This document shows, in pieces, positions 1-7,327 of a stretch of 27,549 bases of DNA. The DNA lies in NCBI GenBank assembly GCA_021793055.1, contig JAJYTL010000003.1:1-27549 (forward strand), written 5' to 3'. Below the pieces are notes generated by a model that made no database searches, had not been told where the DNA came from, and saw only the letters and a program-made list of their open reading frames with translations. The position numbers and the translations under genes were made by a program. Every line of letters starts with the position of its first letter. Position 1 is the stretch's first letter. This stretch comes from Pseudomonadota bacterium (lineage in GTDB: Bacteria > Pseudomonadota > Alphaproteobacteria > Ferrovibrionales > Ferrovibrionaceae).

Positions 1-595
1 GATCGACGAACATGCCGTGATGCTGACCGCGGATCTCGTCGAGCGTGTAGCCGAAAAGGGTCAAAAAGTTCTTGTTGGCCGTGAGCACCTTGCCATCGAG
101 GGTGAACTCGATTACCGCCTGCGCCTTGCCGATCGCGGCCAGTTGGCCCTCCAAATCGGCGCGTCGCGCCGCCGCCGCCGTAACGTCGGTGGCGTATTGC
201 ACCACTTTGCGCGGCCGGCCGGCGCCGCCTGGAATCGGGTTGTAGCTCGCTTGCAGCCAAACTTCGCGGCCATCCTTGCCGATCCGCCTGTATTGGCCGG
301 CGTCGCATTCGCCGCGCTCAAGTTTGGCCCACAAGGCGCGGTGGGCGTCGCTCTGCCGCTCGGCGGCATCGACGAACATGTCGTGATGCTGACCTTCGAC
401 TTCGTCCCAGCGATAGCCGAACGCGCGCAGAAAATTCTCGTTGGCGCTCCGGATCCGACCGTCGAGATCGCATTCGATCACCGCCAGGGACCGGTCGATA
501 GCGGCGAGCTGTTCCCGCATGTCCAAAAGCGCCGCATGTCCCGACCGACGATCTGCGGAATATCCAAACAACCGAGCCTTCAGAACGCCAAACAT
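1..595 (-). CDS. Tandem-PAS sensor protein, N-terminal part (runs off left edge)
   Basis: An open frame reads from ATG at 595 to the left edge: 198 codons with no stop, so the C-terminal part lies outside. Two PAS units follow one another. The first covers about residues 20-125 and has SANENFLRAFGY, GQHHDMFVD and a PAC-like YRRIGKDGREVWLQASYNP. The second starts near residue 147 and repeats TANKNFLTLFGY and GQHHGMFVD. The short linker between them (AARRADLEGQLAAIGKA) looks helical. No membrane segment or signal peptide is visible, so a cytoplasmic sensor is likely. The G-Q-H-H-x-M-F-V-D signature is common in PAS domains of methyl-accepting chemotaxis and BdlA-like proteins, so an MCP signalling domain may follow, but a kinase or diguanylate cyclase output cannot be excluded. 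A GTGAGG ribosome-binding site lies about 7 bases before the ATG. PAS identity is well supported; the output function is inference. Confidence 0.72.
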   Translation of the reverse strand, partial: MFGVLKARLFGYSADRRSGHAALLDMREQLAAIDRSLAVIECDLDGRIRSANENFLRAFGYRWDEVEGQHHDMFVDAAERQSDAHRALWAKLERGECDAGQYRRIGKDGREVWLQASYNPIPGGAGRPRKVVQYATDVTAAAARRADLEGQLAAIGKAQAVIEFTLDGKVLTANKNFLTLFGYTLDEIRGQHHGMFVD

Positions 596-721
596 CGTGT
601 TGCCTCACAAAAACCCAACGCGGCTTGCGGCGAGCGGGCGATCGCGGTTCAAATCGTAGCTGGTAGTCGCGAGGCCCCTCGGGCTTTCGAATTAAAATAT
701 GAGTCGGTAAACAAATACTTA

Positions 722-739
722 TACAATGTAGTTATTGTA
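722..739. promoter_or_regulatory. Inverted repeat TACAAT-N6-ATTGTA in an AT-rich island
   Basis: TACAAT (722-727) and ATTGTA (734-739) are perfect inverted copies separated by GTAGTT. They sit in a stretch (690-755) where only about one base in five is G or C, against a strongly GC-rich background. The island lies about 95-160 bases upstream of the PAS gene start on the minus strand, so an operator or promoter region for that gene is plausible. The regulator is unknown, and a six-base arm can arise by chance in AT-rich DNA. Confidence 0.3.
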
Positions 740-766
740 GTAATTCTAAATATTGTCCCGTGAGGG

Positions 767-792
767 CGCCAAAGCCGAAGCGGAATTTGGCG
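767..792. other. Stem-loop in the upstream spacer
   Basis: CGCCAAA (767-773) pairs perfectly with TTTGGCG (786-792), and an inner CCG-AAG-CGG hairpin can form in the loop. No T-run follows on either strand, so it is not an intrinsic terminator. It could be a structured leader of the minus-strand PAS gene. Only the pairing is seen; the role is unknown. Confidence 0.25.
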
Positions 793-1197
793 GGCTCTTG
801 GTCGTGGGCCGGATCCTATGCGGCTGCCTTCCGCGGCGGGTCTATGCTTTTTGCCTGAACCGGCGCTCCCGCGCCAGGACCCGCAAAGTATTCGCTTGTT
901 TCAACAAATCAAAGGGATAGGAAAAACTTCGATGCGCTTCCTGGCCGCCCACCTGCCGCTTGCCTCCAGCGCGGCCTGGCCATCGCTGCGGCGCGCGACC
1001 GGCGACCGGCCCGCGGTCGCGTCTGGAATCGGGAAAGAATTGATTTTCTCCTGCGGATGATTGCAAGGTCAGCGGCGGCGCTCGATCGACCGACGCGGAT
1101 CTCTCGACGAGGCCACGAGGCCCAGATGGTGTCCCGCCGTCCGGACGCCGTCGCGGGCGCCGCTCTAAAGTCCTATCTCGGCGGGTAAGGAACCGAC

Positions 1198-2286
1198 ATG
1201 CGCTACCACGTGCGTTATGCCCTTCTGATCGTCGCTCTCCTGACCTTCATCGCCGGCTATTGCGTGTTCTGGTTCGCCATGGCGCGGACGGTGAAGGCCG
1301 ATCTCGGCGCATGGATCGCCGCCAGGAACGCGGCCGGCTACCGGGTCTCGACCGCGGGCTATAAGGTCACGGGCTTTCCCTCGACCCTGGTTCTCACCAT
1401 CGATCGGCTGCAGATCGCCAAACCCGCTGCGGGCTGGACATGGTCGGTGCCGAAGCTCCTGGTCTTCGCCGAGCCGTGGAATCTCCGCCATGTCATCGTC
1501 GATTTCGGCAAGACTCAGCGCTTCACCCTCGGCGTTGGCGCCTTGCATCAGAGCTTCGACGTTACCGCCAAGGACGCCAAGGCGAGCGCTCTGATCGGCG
1601 ACAACCTCAAGATCGCGGCGCTGGATTCGATCCTCACCGGGGCGGAAATTTCCATGGCCGGCGGGGCGGTCCTTGATATCGGCGAGGCACAGGCGCACGG
1701 CCGCCGCAACGACGGCCAGAGCCCGGGGCGGCCGGCCGGCAGCGTTGAAATCGCGCTGTTCGCCAAGAACGTAACCTTGCCGGCGGGAAGCGGCGGCCTG
1801 CTCGGGCGCGGGGTGAAGAACTTCGCGCTCGAGGCGACGGTGCCGCCGCCGCTGCCGACCGGTTTCCAGGATCTCGCCGCCTGGCGCCAGGATGGCGGCA
1901 CGCTCAAGATCAATCACTTCGATCTCGATTGGGGCGAGCTCAAGATTTCCGGGTCCGGCACCGTGGCGCTCGACCAGGACATGCGTCCCGAGGCCGCTTT
2001 CGTGACCGAGGTCGGCGGTTTCGACCAGGCGATCGATGCGCTGGTCGCGGCCGGCGAGCTGCAGCCGATCAATGGCGTCCGCGCGAAGATCGTGCTCGGG
2101 CTGCTGGCGAAACCCGGCAAGAACGGCGAGCGCGAGCTGCGGGTGCCGCTTACCGCCGAGAACGGGCGGCTTTACGCCGGGCCGGTGGCCTTGGCTTCGT
2201 TGCCCTCCCTCGCGGCGCTGACGTCGCCGTCGGGCGCGCCGGCGGCGGTTTCGGTGGCGCCTTCGCCGAAGACGCCGTCGCCCTAG
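1198..2286 (+). CDS. DUF2125 family membrane-anchored protein
   Basis: A 362-residue protein. Residues 7-27 form one hydrophobic segment (YALLIVALLTFIAGYCVFWF) after a short basic N-terminus, so it is probably an N-terminal anchor or uncleaved signal with the rest in the periplasm. The body matches my recollection of the alphaproteobacterial DUF2125 family: the GYRVSTAGYKVTGFPSTLVLTIDRL region followed by beta-rich sequence, with GSGTVALDQDMRPEAAF and the VGGFDQAIDALVAAG region near the C-terminus. No biochemical function is established. The last 35 residues are low-complexity Ala/Pro/Ser and overlap antisense with the tail of the tyrC gene (2150-2286). The ATG is preceded by TAAGGA at a suitable distance, which supports this start. 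The family call is confident; the function is unknown. Confidence 0.8.
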   Translation: MRYHVRYALLIVALLTFIAGYCVFWFAMARTVKADLGAWIAARNAAGYRVSTAGYKVTGFPSTLVLTIDRLQIAKPAAGWTWSVPKLLVFAEPWNLRHVIVDFGKTQRFTLGVGALHQSFDVTAKDAKASALIGDNLKIAALDSILTGAEISMAGGAVLDIGEAQAHGRRNDGQSPGRPAGSVEIALFAKNVTLPAGSGGLLGRGVKNFALEATVPPPLPTGFQDLAAWRQDGGTLKINHFDLDWGELKISGSGTVALDQDMRPEAAFVTEVGGFDQAIDALVAAGELQPINGVRAKIVLGLLAKPGKNGERELRVPLTAENGRLYAGPVALASLPSLAALTSPSGAPAAVSVAPSPKTPSP

Positions 2287-3340
2287 AGCGGCGCGCCGGC
2301 CGGGTCGCGCTCGCGGCTTTTCCCGCCGCTGTTTCGGCTGCGGCCTTGGCCGGGCCCTTTCTCGGCGTCTTGTTCGCGGTCTTTTTCCGTGCCGCCTTGG
2401 CCGCGGTCTTGTTCGCGGTCTCGGGCGCGCCGCGGCCGAAGTCGGGTGTCGCCACTTCCTGGCCGGCTTCGATGATGGCGCGGCGGATCGCCCGCGTGCG
2501 GGTGAAAAGATCGAACAGGGTCTGGCCCTCGCCCCAGCGGATCGCCCGCTGCAGGGCCGTGAGGTCCTCGACGAAGCGGCCGAGCATTTCCAGCACCGCC
2601 TCGCGGTTGTTCAGGAACACGTCGCGCCACATCACCGGATCGGAGGCCGCAATGCGGGTGAAGTCGCGGAAGCCGCCGGCGGAATATTTGATCACCTCCG
2701 ATTTGGTGACGGCGGCGAGATCGTCGGCGGTGGCGACGATGTTGTAGGCGATGAGATGCGGCACGTGGCTGGTGATGGCGAGCACCAGGTCATGGTGCCG
2801 CGCTTCCATCACCTCGACGCGGGCACCCATCCCCTGCCAGAAGGCCTTGAGCCGCCGCAAGGCGTGGGCGTCCGATCCCGGCGGCGGGGTCAGGATGCAC
2901 CAGCGGTGCTCGAACAGCTCGGCGAAGCCGGCGTCGGGTCCGGACCGCTCGGTGCCGGCGACCGGATGGCCGGGGATGAAATGGACGCCGGCCGGCACGC
3001 TCGGCCCGACGTCGCGGATCACCGCCTGCTTGACCGAGCCAACGTCGGTCAAGGTCGCGCCCGGCTTGAGATGGCGCGCGATGCGGGCGGCGATCTCGCC
3101 ATAGGCGCCGACCGGCGCCGCGAGGATGACGAGGTCGGCGTCCTTCGCCGCGGCGGCCGGATCGGCGAACAGCTGATCCACGAGGCCGAGCGCGGCGACG
3201 CGCTTGCGCGCCGCGGCGGAGCGATCGGCGCCGACGATGGCGGCGGCGAGGTTGTGCCGCCGCGCCGCGCGCAGGATCGAGGAACCGATCAGCCCGATGC
3301 CGATGACCGCGAGCTTGCCGTAGAGCGGCTTCGCGGTCAT
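2150..3340 (-). CDS. tyrC: Prephenate/arogenate dehydrogenase with basic low-complexity C-terminal tail
   Basis: Oxidative decarboxylation of prephenate (or arogenate) with NAD(P) on the tyrosine branch. Residues 12-20 carry the Rossmann motif G14-x-G16-x-x-G19. The DVGSVKQAV stretch (99-107) and HPVAGTERSG (124-133, catalytic His expected at 124) are typical. ITSHVPHL (189-196) and the all-helical dimer domain follow to about residue 296. Family members normally end near there. This protein continues for about 95 residues of Ala/Lys/Arg/Pro-rich sequence resembling a histone H1 tail, and its last 45 codons are antisense to the DUF2125 gene. ATG 3340 is chosen because it gives a 4-base ATGA overlap with the hisC stop and places the Rossmann fold at the N-terminus. 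Longer upstream starts would lie inside hisC. Substrate choice between prephenate and arogenate cannot be read from sequence alone. Confidence 0.88.
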   Translation of the reverse strand: MTAKPLYGKLAVIGIGLIGSSILRAARRHNLAAAIVGADRSAAARKRVAALGLVDQLFADPAAAAKDADLVILAAPVGAYGEIAARIARHLKPGATLTDVGSVKQAVIRDVGPSVPAGVHFIPGHPVAGTERSGPDAGFAELFEHRWCILTPPPGSDAHALRRLKAFWQGMGARVEVMEARHHDLVLAITSHVPHLIAYNIVATADDLAAVTKSEVIKYSAGGFRDFTRIAASDPVMWRDVFLNNREAVLEMLGRFVEDLTALQRAIRWGEGQTLFDLFTRTRAIRRAIIEAGQEVATPDFGRGAPETANKTAAKAARKKTANKTPRKGPAKAAAETAAGKAASATRPARRSRATASSAKAPPKPPPARPTATSAPRGRATKPRPPARRKAARSRR

Positions 3341-4419
3341 CGCGGGCCGTCCCGCAGTGCCTCGATCAGGATGCGGTTTTCCGCCTCGGTGCCGACGGTG
3401 GCGCGTAGGCAATCGGGCAGGCCGTAGGCGCCCATGGCGCGCAGGATCACGCCCCGCTGCTGCAGCGCGGCGTCGGCCTTGGCCGCCGCTTGCGCCGAGG
3501 CGAAGCGGATCAGAATGAAATTGCCGACGCTCGGCACCACCTTCAGGCCGAGTTTCTCGACCTCTTGCGTGAGCCAGGGCAGCCAGCGCGCGTTGTGGCG
3601 CTGCGCGGTTTCGATATGGGCGCGGTCGGCCAGCGCGGCGACCGCGGCGGCGGCGGCGGCGGCATTGACGTTGAAGGCGCCGCGAATGCGGTTCAGCACC
3701 GCGACGACCTCTTCCGGGCCATAGGCCCAGCCGACGCGGAGCGCCGCCAGCCCGTAGATCTTCGAGAAGGTGCGGGTCATCACGGTGTTCTTGCCAGCGT
3801 CGACCAGCTCGATGCCGGGGTTGTAGTCTTCGTTCGCGACGTATTCCGCATAGGCGGCGTCGATCACGAGCAGCACGTGCTCCGGCAGTTCCGCCCGCAA
3901 CCGCGCCACCTCCGCCGCCGGCAGGTAGGTTCCGGTCGGGTTGTTCGGGTTGGCGAGGAACAGAATCCGCGTCCGCTCCGTGACCCGCGCCAGCAGCTGG
4001 TCGACATCGGCGCGGAACTCGGTTTCCGGCGCGGCGACCGGCTGGGCGCCTTGGGCGCGGGCCGAGATCGGGTACATGAGAAAGCCGTGCGCGCTATAGA
4101 GCACCTCGTCGCCCTGGCCGGCATAGGCTTGGGCGAGAAGCCCGATCAGATCGTCCGAGCCGTTGCCGCAGACGATGCGCTCGGGGTCAAGGCCGTGGGC
4201 GGCGCCGATCGCCCGGCGCAGCTCGGTCGAGGCGCCGTCGGGATAGCGATGCAGCCGCTCGGCCAGTTCGCGGTAGGCCGCGATCGCCTTCGGGCTCGGC
4301 CCCAAGGGCGATTCGTTCGAGGACAGCTTGACGATCCGGTTGACGCCGGCGACCTTGGATTCGCCGCCCTTGTAGGGGACGATATCGAGAATCCCGGCCT
4401 GCGGTTGGGGCTGGCTCAT
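3337..4419 (-). CDS. hisC: Histidinol-phosphate / aromatic aminotransferase
   Basis: A class I/II PLP aminotransferase of 360 residues, the normal length. Visible landmarks are KLSSNESPLGPSP near residue 31, ANPNNPTGT (156-164), the DAAYAEY segment (187-193) and the PLP lysine in TFSKIYGLAALRVGW (K220). HisC enzymes transaminate histidinol phosphate. In this setting, between chorismate mutase and prephenate dehydrogenase, a broad-specificity enzyme acting on prephenate, phenylpyruvate or 4-hydroxyphenylpyruvate is likely (inference from neighbours). No other histidine genes are nearby. It follows the chorismate mutase gene after 34 bases and overlaps tyrC by 4 bases, so the three genes form one operon. 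AAGGA precedes the ATG. An alanine run of about nine residues occurs near residue 250. Confidence 0.9.
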   Translation of the reverse strand: MSQPQPQAGILDIVPYKGGESKVAGVNRIVKLSSNESPLGPSPKAIAAYRELAERLHRYPDGASTELRRAIGAAHGLDPERIVCGNGSDDLIGLLAQAYAGQGDEVLYSAHGFLMYPISARAQGAQPVAAPETEFRADVDQLLARVTERTRILFLANPNNPTGTYLPAAEVARLRAELPEHVLLVIDAAYAEYVANEDYNPGIELVDAGKNTVMTRTFSKIYGLAALRVGWAYGPEEVVAVLNRIRGAFNVNAAAAAAAVAALADRAHIETAQRHNARWLPWLTQEVEKLGLKVVPSVGNFILIRFASAQAAAKADAALQQRGVILRAMGAYGLPDCLRATVGTEAENRILIEALRDGPR

Positions 4420-4453
4420 GGGAAAATCCTTGCTCGCTTGCGCTGCCCGACGG

Positions 4454-5320
4454 TTACGGCGCCGGCGCGGTCGCCGGCGCTGGGGGCGCGGCCGGGATGG
4501 GCGCCGGAAAGGCGCCGATCGCGGCGACCTGTTGGATCACGCCGGCGGCGCGTTTGACAAGATTGGCAAGCTTGGCGTCGTCCTTGGCGATGAAGCCCTC
4601 GACCTCGATCAGGTGCCATTCGCCGGAGCTCGCCACATGCTTGCCGGCCAGTCCGGCCTGCTGCAGCAGCTCGTTGAGCCGCATGCGGCTGATCGGGTCC
4701 TTGAGCGAGAGCGCGATCAGGCTGCCATCATCGCCCGAGGCTTCCGGCTCCATCATAGCGACGGCGAAAGCGGAGATGTTCTCCGGCCCGCCCGTGCTTT
4801 CGGCGACGAAGGGCAGCTTGGTGACAACGCGGGGCAGCGGCATGTCGCCGACCAGCTTCGGCCACCAGGGATCGGTTTCGTCCTCTTGCGGTACCGGCAG
4901 GACACCGATCAGGCCCGGCGTCTCCATCACCGCACTCAAGACGTTTTGCGCCGAGCGGTGCAGCGTGGTCGGCGTCGACGAGCCGAAATGGCCCCGCGCC
5001 AGGTCCCAATAGCTGACCGAGCGCTCGGGCGCCAGCACGGCGACCGCGAAGGGCTGTTGCATGCGGCCGAAGGCGCTCAAGAGCTCGCGCCAGACGCGGG
5101 CGATCACCGGCTTTGGCAGGCGGCCGTGGTGGCGGGCGAGAAGCCGGCGCAGGATCCGCGCCTCCCGGCCGGGGTAGATTTTGCCGCTTCCCTGGTTGTT
5201 TTTCACGGCGAAGATACGCTCGACGACTTCCGCCCGCGCCATCAAGAGGTCGTGCATGCGATCATCCAGTGCGTCGATCTCGCGGCGCAAGGCGTCGAGG
5301 CCGTCCGGTCCAGCGGTCAT
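4454..5320 (-). CDS. Chorismate mutase (AroQ type) with a prephenate dehydratase-like remnant
   Basis: A 288-residue protein. Residues 8-95 form an AroQ helical chorismate mutase domain, with the expected active-site positions R12, R29, K40, R52 and E53. It converts chorismate to prephenate. The rest is unlike a stand-alone mutase. About residues 100-205 resemble a prephenate dehydratase fold (VAVLAPERSVSYWDLARGHFG, then GLIGVLPVPQE), but I see no TRF catalytic motif. Residues about 210-262 (LIALSLKDPISRMRLNELLQQAG, then EVEGFI) look like an ACT-type region. The C-terminus is Pro/Ala-rich. It is the first gene of the operon with hisC and tyrC. The mutase call is firm. The idea of a decayed bifunctional P-protein is inference, and such long alphaproteobacterial mutases are probably a recognised subgroup. 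Confidence 0.85.
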   Translation of the reverse strand: MTAGPDGLDALRREIDALDDRMHDLLMARAEVVERIFAVKNNQGSGKIYPGREARILRRLLARHHGRLPKPVIARVWRELLSAFGRMQQPFAVAVLAPERSVSYWDLARGHFGSSTPTTLHRSAQNVLSAVMETPGLIGVLPVPQEDETDPWWPKLVGDMPLPRVVTKLPFVAESTGGPENISAFAVAMMEPEASGDDGSLIALSLKDPISRMRLNELLQQAGLAGKHVASSGEWHLIEVEGFIAKDDAKLANLVKRAAGVIQQVAAIGAFPAPIPAAPPAPATAPAP

Positions 5321-5393
5321 GGGTGGGAAATCCGGGTCGCTATTGGCAAGGCCATATTACTAGTGCGGGCTTCTGCCAAAAGCAAAGAAAACG

Positions 5394-5422
5394 TTGACAG
5401 GACCCGGCCCCGATCCTAGCAA
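5394..5422 (+). promoter_or_regulatory. Candidate sigma-70 promoter of metXW
   Basis: TTGACA (5394-5399) is a perfect -35 box, and TAGCAA (5417-5422) follows after 17 bases as a weak -10. Transcription would start near 5429, giving a leader of about 33 bases to the ATG at 5462. It lies in the divergent spacer (5321-5461) between the chorismate mutase gene and metX. The -35 box is strong and the -10 is poor, so this is a prediction only. Confidence 0.4.
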
Positions 5423-5445
5423 TCTGCTTGCTTTTTGCGGCAATT

Positions 5446-5461
5446 GAGGCGGCTCACCGCC
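5446..5461 (+). promoter_or_regulatory. metX ribosome-binding site embedded in a hairpin next to the start codon
   Basis: GAGG (5446-5449) is the only Shine-Dalgarno-like sequence, but it lies 12 bases from the ATG. GGCGG (5448-5452) pairs perfectly with CCGCC (5457-5461) around a CTCA loop, and the hairpin ends directly before ATG 5462. It either hides part of the ribosome-binding site or shortens its effective distance. Pairing is seen; regulation is inferred. Confidence 0.4.
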
Positions 5462-6622
5462 ATGGGCGAATTGAAGCACGCAGCCACGGTGCCGGCAGCG
5501 GGAAAATCGGTGACCCTCGGAACTCTGCGTCTCGACTGCGGCGTCGAGCTCGGGCCGATCACGATCGCCTATGAAACCTATGGCCGGCTCGACGCCGAGC
5601 GGCGCAACGCTATTCTCGTCTGCCATGCCCTGACCGGCGATCAGTACGCCGCCTCCCGCCATCCGCTCACCGGCAAGCCCGGCTGGTGGTCGCTCATGGT
5701 CGGGCCTGGCAAGGTGATCGACACCGACCGCTTTTTCGTCATTTGTTCCAACGTTCTGGCGAGCTGCATGGGAACCACCGGGCCGAAGGAGGTCGATCCC
5801 GCCACCGGCCGGACCTATGGCCTGACGTTTCCGGTGGTCACCATCGGCGACATGGTGCGGGCGCAGGCGATGCTGCTCGATCATCTCGGCATTGCGGACC
5901 TGTTCTGCGTCCTCGGCGGCTCCATGGGCGGCATGCAGGTGCTGCAATGGGCGGCGAGCTATCCGCAGCGCGTCTTCGCGGCGGTGCCGATCGCCGCCGC
6001 CGCGCGCCATTCGGCGCAGAACATCGCCTTCCACGAGGTCGGCCGCCAGGCGATCATGGCCGACCCCAGCTGGCGCCACGGCAATTATCTGGAGGAGGGC
6101 ACGGTGCCGCGCGCCGGGCTCGCGGTCGCGCGCATGGCCGCCCATATCACCTATCTCTCGGAGGCGGCGCTGCACCGCAAGTTCGGGCGCTCGCTGCGCG
6201 GCGGCGATCACGTCACCTATCGGCTCGGGCCGCAATTGCCGGAATTCGAGGTGGAAAGCTACCTCCACCACCAGGGCAGCACCTTCGTCGATCGCTTCGA
6301 CGCCAATTCCTATCTCTACATCACGCGCGCGATGGACTATTTCGACCTCGCCGCCGAGCACGACGGCAAGCTCGCCAACGCCTTCATCGACACGCCGACC
6401 CGTTTCTGCGTCGTCAGCTTCACCTCGGACTGGCTGTTCCCGACGTCGGAAAGCCGCACCATCGTCCATGCCTTGAATGCCGTCGCCGCCAACGTCAGCT
6501 TCGTCGAGATCGAGACCGACAAGGGCCACGACGCCTTCCTGCTCGACGAGCCCGAGTTGTTCAACACTCTCTCCGGCTTTCTCAACGGTGCCGCGGAGCA
6601 TCGCGGGTTGAAGAGACCCTAG
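5462..6622 (+). CDS. metX: Homoserine O-acyltransferase (MetX family)
   Basis: Activates homoserine by O-acylation in methionine synthesis. It is a 386-residue alpha/beta hydrolase with the usual MetX layout: ITIAYETYGRL near residue 33, CHALTGDQYA (54-63), the nucleophile elbow GGSMGG with S154, D323 in TSDWLFP and H356 in GHDAFL, which together give the catalytic triad. MetX proteins use acetyl-CoA or succinyl-CoA depending on a few residues, and many alphaproteobacterial members are succinyltransferases, so the acyl donor is left open. The usual NV(I/L)GGCMG segment reads NVLASCMG here. ATG 5462 is preferred over an in-frame TTG at 5435, because the predicted transcript starts near 5429 and would leave almost no leader for the TTG. 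The metW start overlaps its stop codon by one base, indicating translational coupling. Confidence 0.93.
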   Translation: MGELKHAATVPAAGKSVTLGTLRLDCGVELGPITIAYETYGRLDAERRNAILVCHALTGDQYAASRHPLTGKPGWWSLMVGPGKVIDTDRFFVICSNVLASCMGTTGPKEVDPATGRTYGLTFPVVTIGDMVRAQAMLLDHLGIADLFCVLGGSMGGMQVLQWAASYPQRVFAAVPIAAAARHSAQNIAFHEVGRQAIMADPSWRHGNYLEEGTVPRAGLAVARMAAHITYLSEAALHRKFGRSLRGGDHVTYRLGPQLPEFEVESYLHHQGSTFVDRFDANSYLYITRAMDYFDLAAEHDGKLANAFIDTPTRFCVVSFTSDWLFPTSESRTIVHALNAVAANVSFVEIETDKGHDAFLLDEPELFNTLSGFLNGAAEHRGLKRP

Positions 6623-7281
6623 TGGCCGCGACATCGCGCAGCAGCGGCGCCGCCCGGGCCGGCGATATCCGCGTCGATCTTCTGCTGATCGCCGGCATGG
6701 TGACGCCGGGCAGCCGCGTGCTCGACGTCGGCTGTGGCGACGGCGCGCTGCTCGAATATCTGGCCAAGAACAAGGCGGTCGACGCCCGCGGCATCGAGAT
6801 CGGCCAGGACGGCGTGAACGCCTGCGTCGCCCGCGGCCTCGCGGTGATCCAGGGCGATGCCGACACCGATCTCCGCAACTATCCGAGCGGCGCCTTCGAC
6901 TTCGTCATCCTGAGCCAGACGCTGCAGGCGACGCGCAACCCGCGCGAGGTGCTGCTCGAGCTGTTGCGCATCGGCCGGCACGCCATCGTGTCGTTCCCCA
7001 ATTTCGGCTATTGGAAGGTGCGCTTGAGCCTGCTGTGGCACGGCCGCATGCCGCTCACCGCGGCCATCAGCCAGCCTTGGTTCGAGACCCCAAACAGCCA
7101 TTTCTGCACCATCAAGGATTTCGTCTCGCTGTGCGGCGATCTCGGCATCACGGTGGAGAACCGCTTTTCGGTCGACGGCTACGGCCAGAAGGGCCTGCTC
7201 GGCTCAAGCGGGCTGTTCGCCAATCTTCTCGCCGAGCAGAGCGTCTTTTTGCTGCGCAAGAACGGCAAGCCGGGCGCCTAG
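6622..7281 (+). CDS. metW: Methionine biosynthesis protein MetW
   Basis: A 219-residue class I methyltransferase-fold protein with a GTG start overlapping the last base of the metX stop (TAGTG). The SAM-binding motif VLDVGCGDG lies at residues 33-41. Further family hallmarks are ARGIEIGQDGVNACVARGL, the SQTLQATRNP segment, SFPNFGYWKVR and the WFETPNSHFCTIKDF block. MetW is known as the obligate partner of MetX in many alpha-, beta- and gammaproteobacteria and is thought to support homoserine acylation; the tight coupling here fits that. An ATG-started version would lose the N-terminus before the SAM motif, so GTG is the best start. It converges with the HAD gene after 46 bases, and I see no clear terminator there. 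Confidence 0.93.
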   Translation: MAATSRSSGAARAGDIRVDLLLIAGMVTPGSRVLDVGCGDGALLEYLAKNKAVDARGIEIGQDGVNACVARGLAVIQGDADTDLRNYPSGAFDFVILSQTLQATRNPREVLLELLRIGRHAIVSFPNFGYWKVRLSLLWHGRMPLTAAISQPWFETPNSHFCTIKDFVSLCGDLGITVENRFSVDGYGQKGLLGSSGLFANLLAEQSVFLLRKNGKPGA

Positions 7282-7327
7282 CGCACCGATATGATCTCGG
7301 ATCGAGCCGCCCCAAAATCGTCGCGCG

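Larger units (their letters stand above)
596..1197. other. Gene-free spacer between the PAS gene and the DUF2125 gene
   Basis: About 600 bases between divergent genes. Short open frames exist on both strands (for example 818-1060 plus and 1066-842 minus), but their translations are arginine/proline-rich, match no family I recognise and lack good ribosome-binding sites, so I do not call them. The stretch holds an AT-rich island (690-755), a perfect inverted repeat (722-739) and a stem-loop (767-792). Promoters for both flanking genes must lie here, but I found no convincing -35/-10 pair. Confidence 0.6.

Noticed and set aside
862..875. Hairpin GGCGC-TCCC-GCGCC as a terminator
   Set aside because: The stem has only five base pairs and no T-run on either side; expected by chance in GC-rich DNA.
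818..1066. Small genes in the 596-1197 spacer
   Set aside because: Overlapping frames on both strands (818-1060 plus, 1066-842 minus) have no family resemblance and no convincing ribosome-binding site.
5321..5461. SAM-II type riboswitch upstream of metX
   Set aside because: Such elements occur before met genes in alphaproteobacteria, but the spacer shows no pseudoknot-forming sequence I can match, and the predicted leader is only about 33 bases.
7282..7327. Bidirectional terminator between metW and the HAD gene
   Set aside because: Only very short imperfect pairings and no T-run in the 46-base convergent gap.
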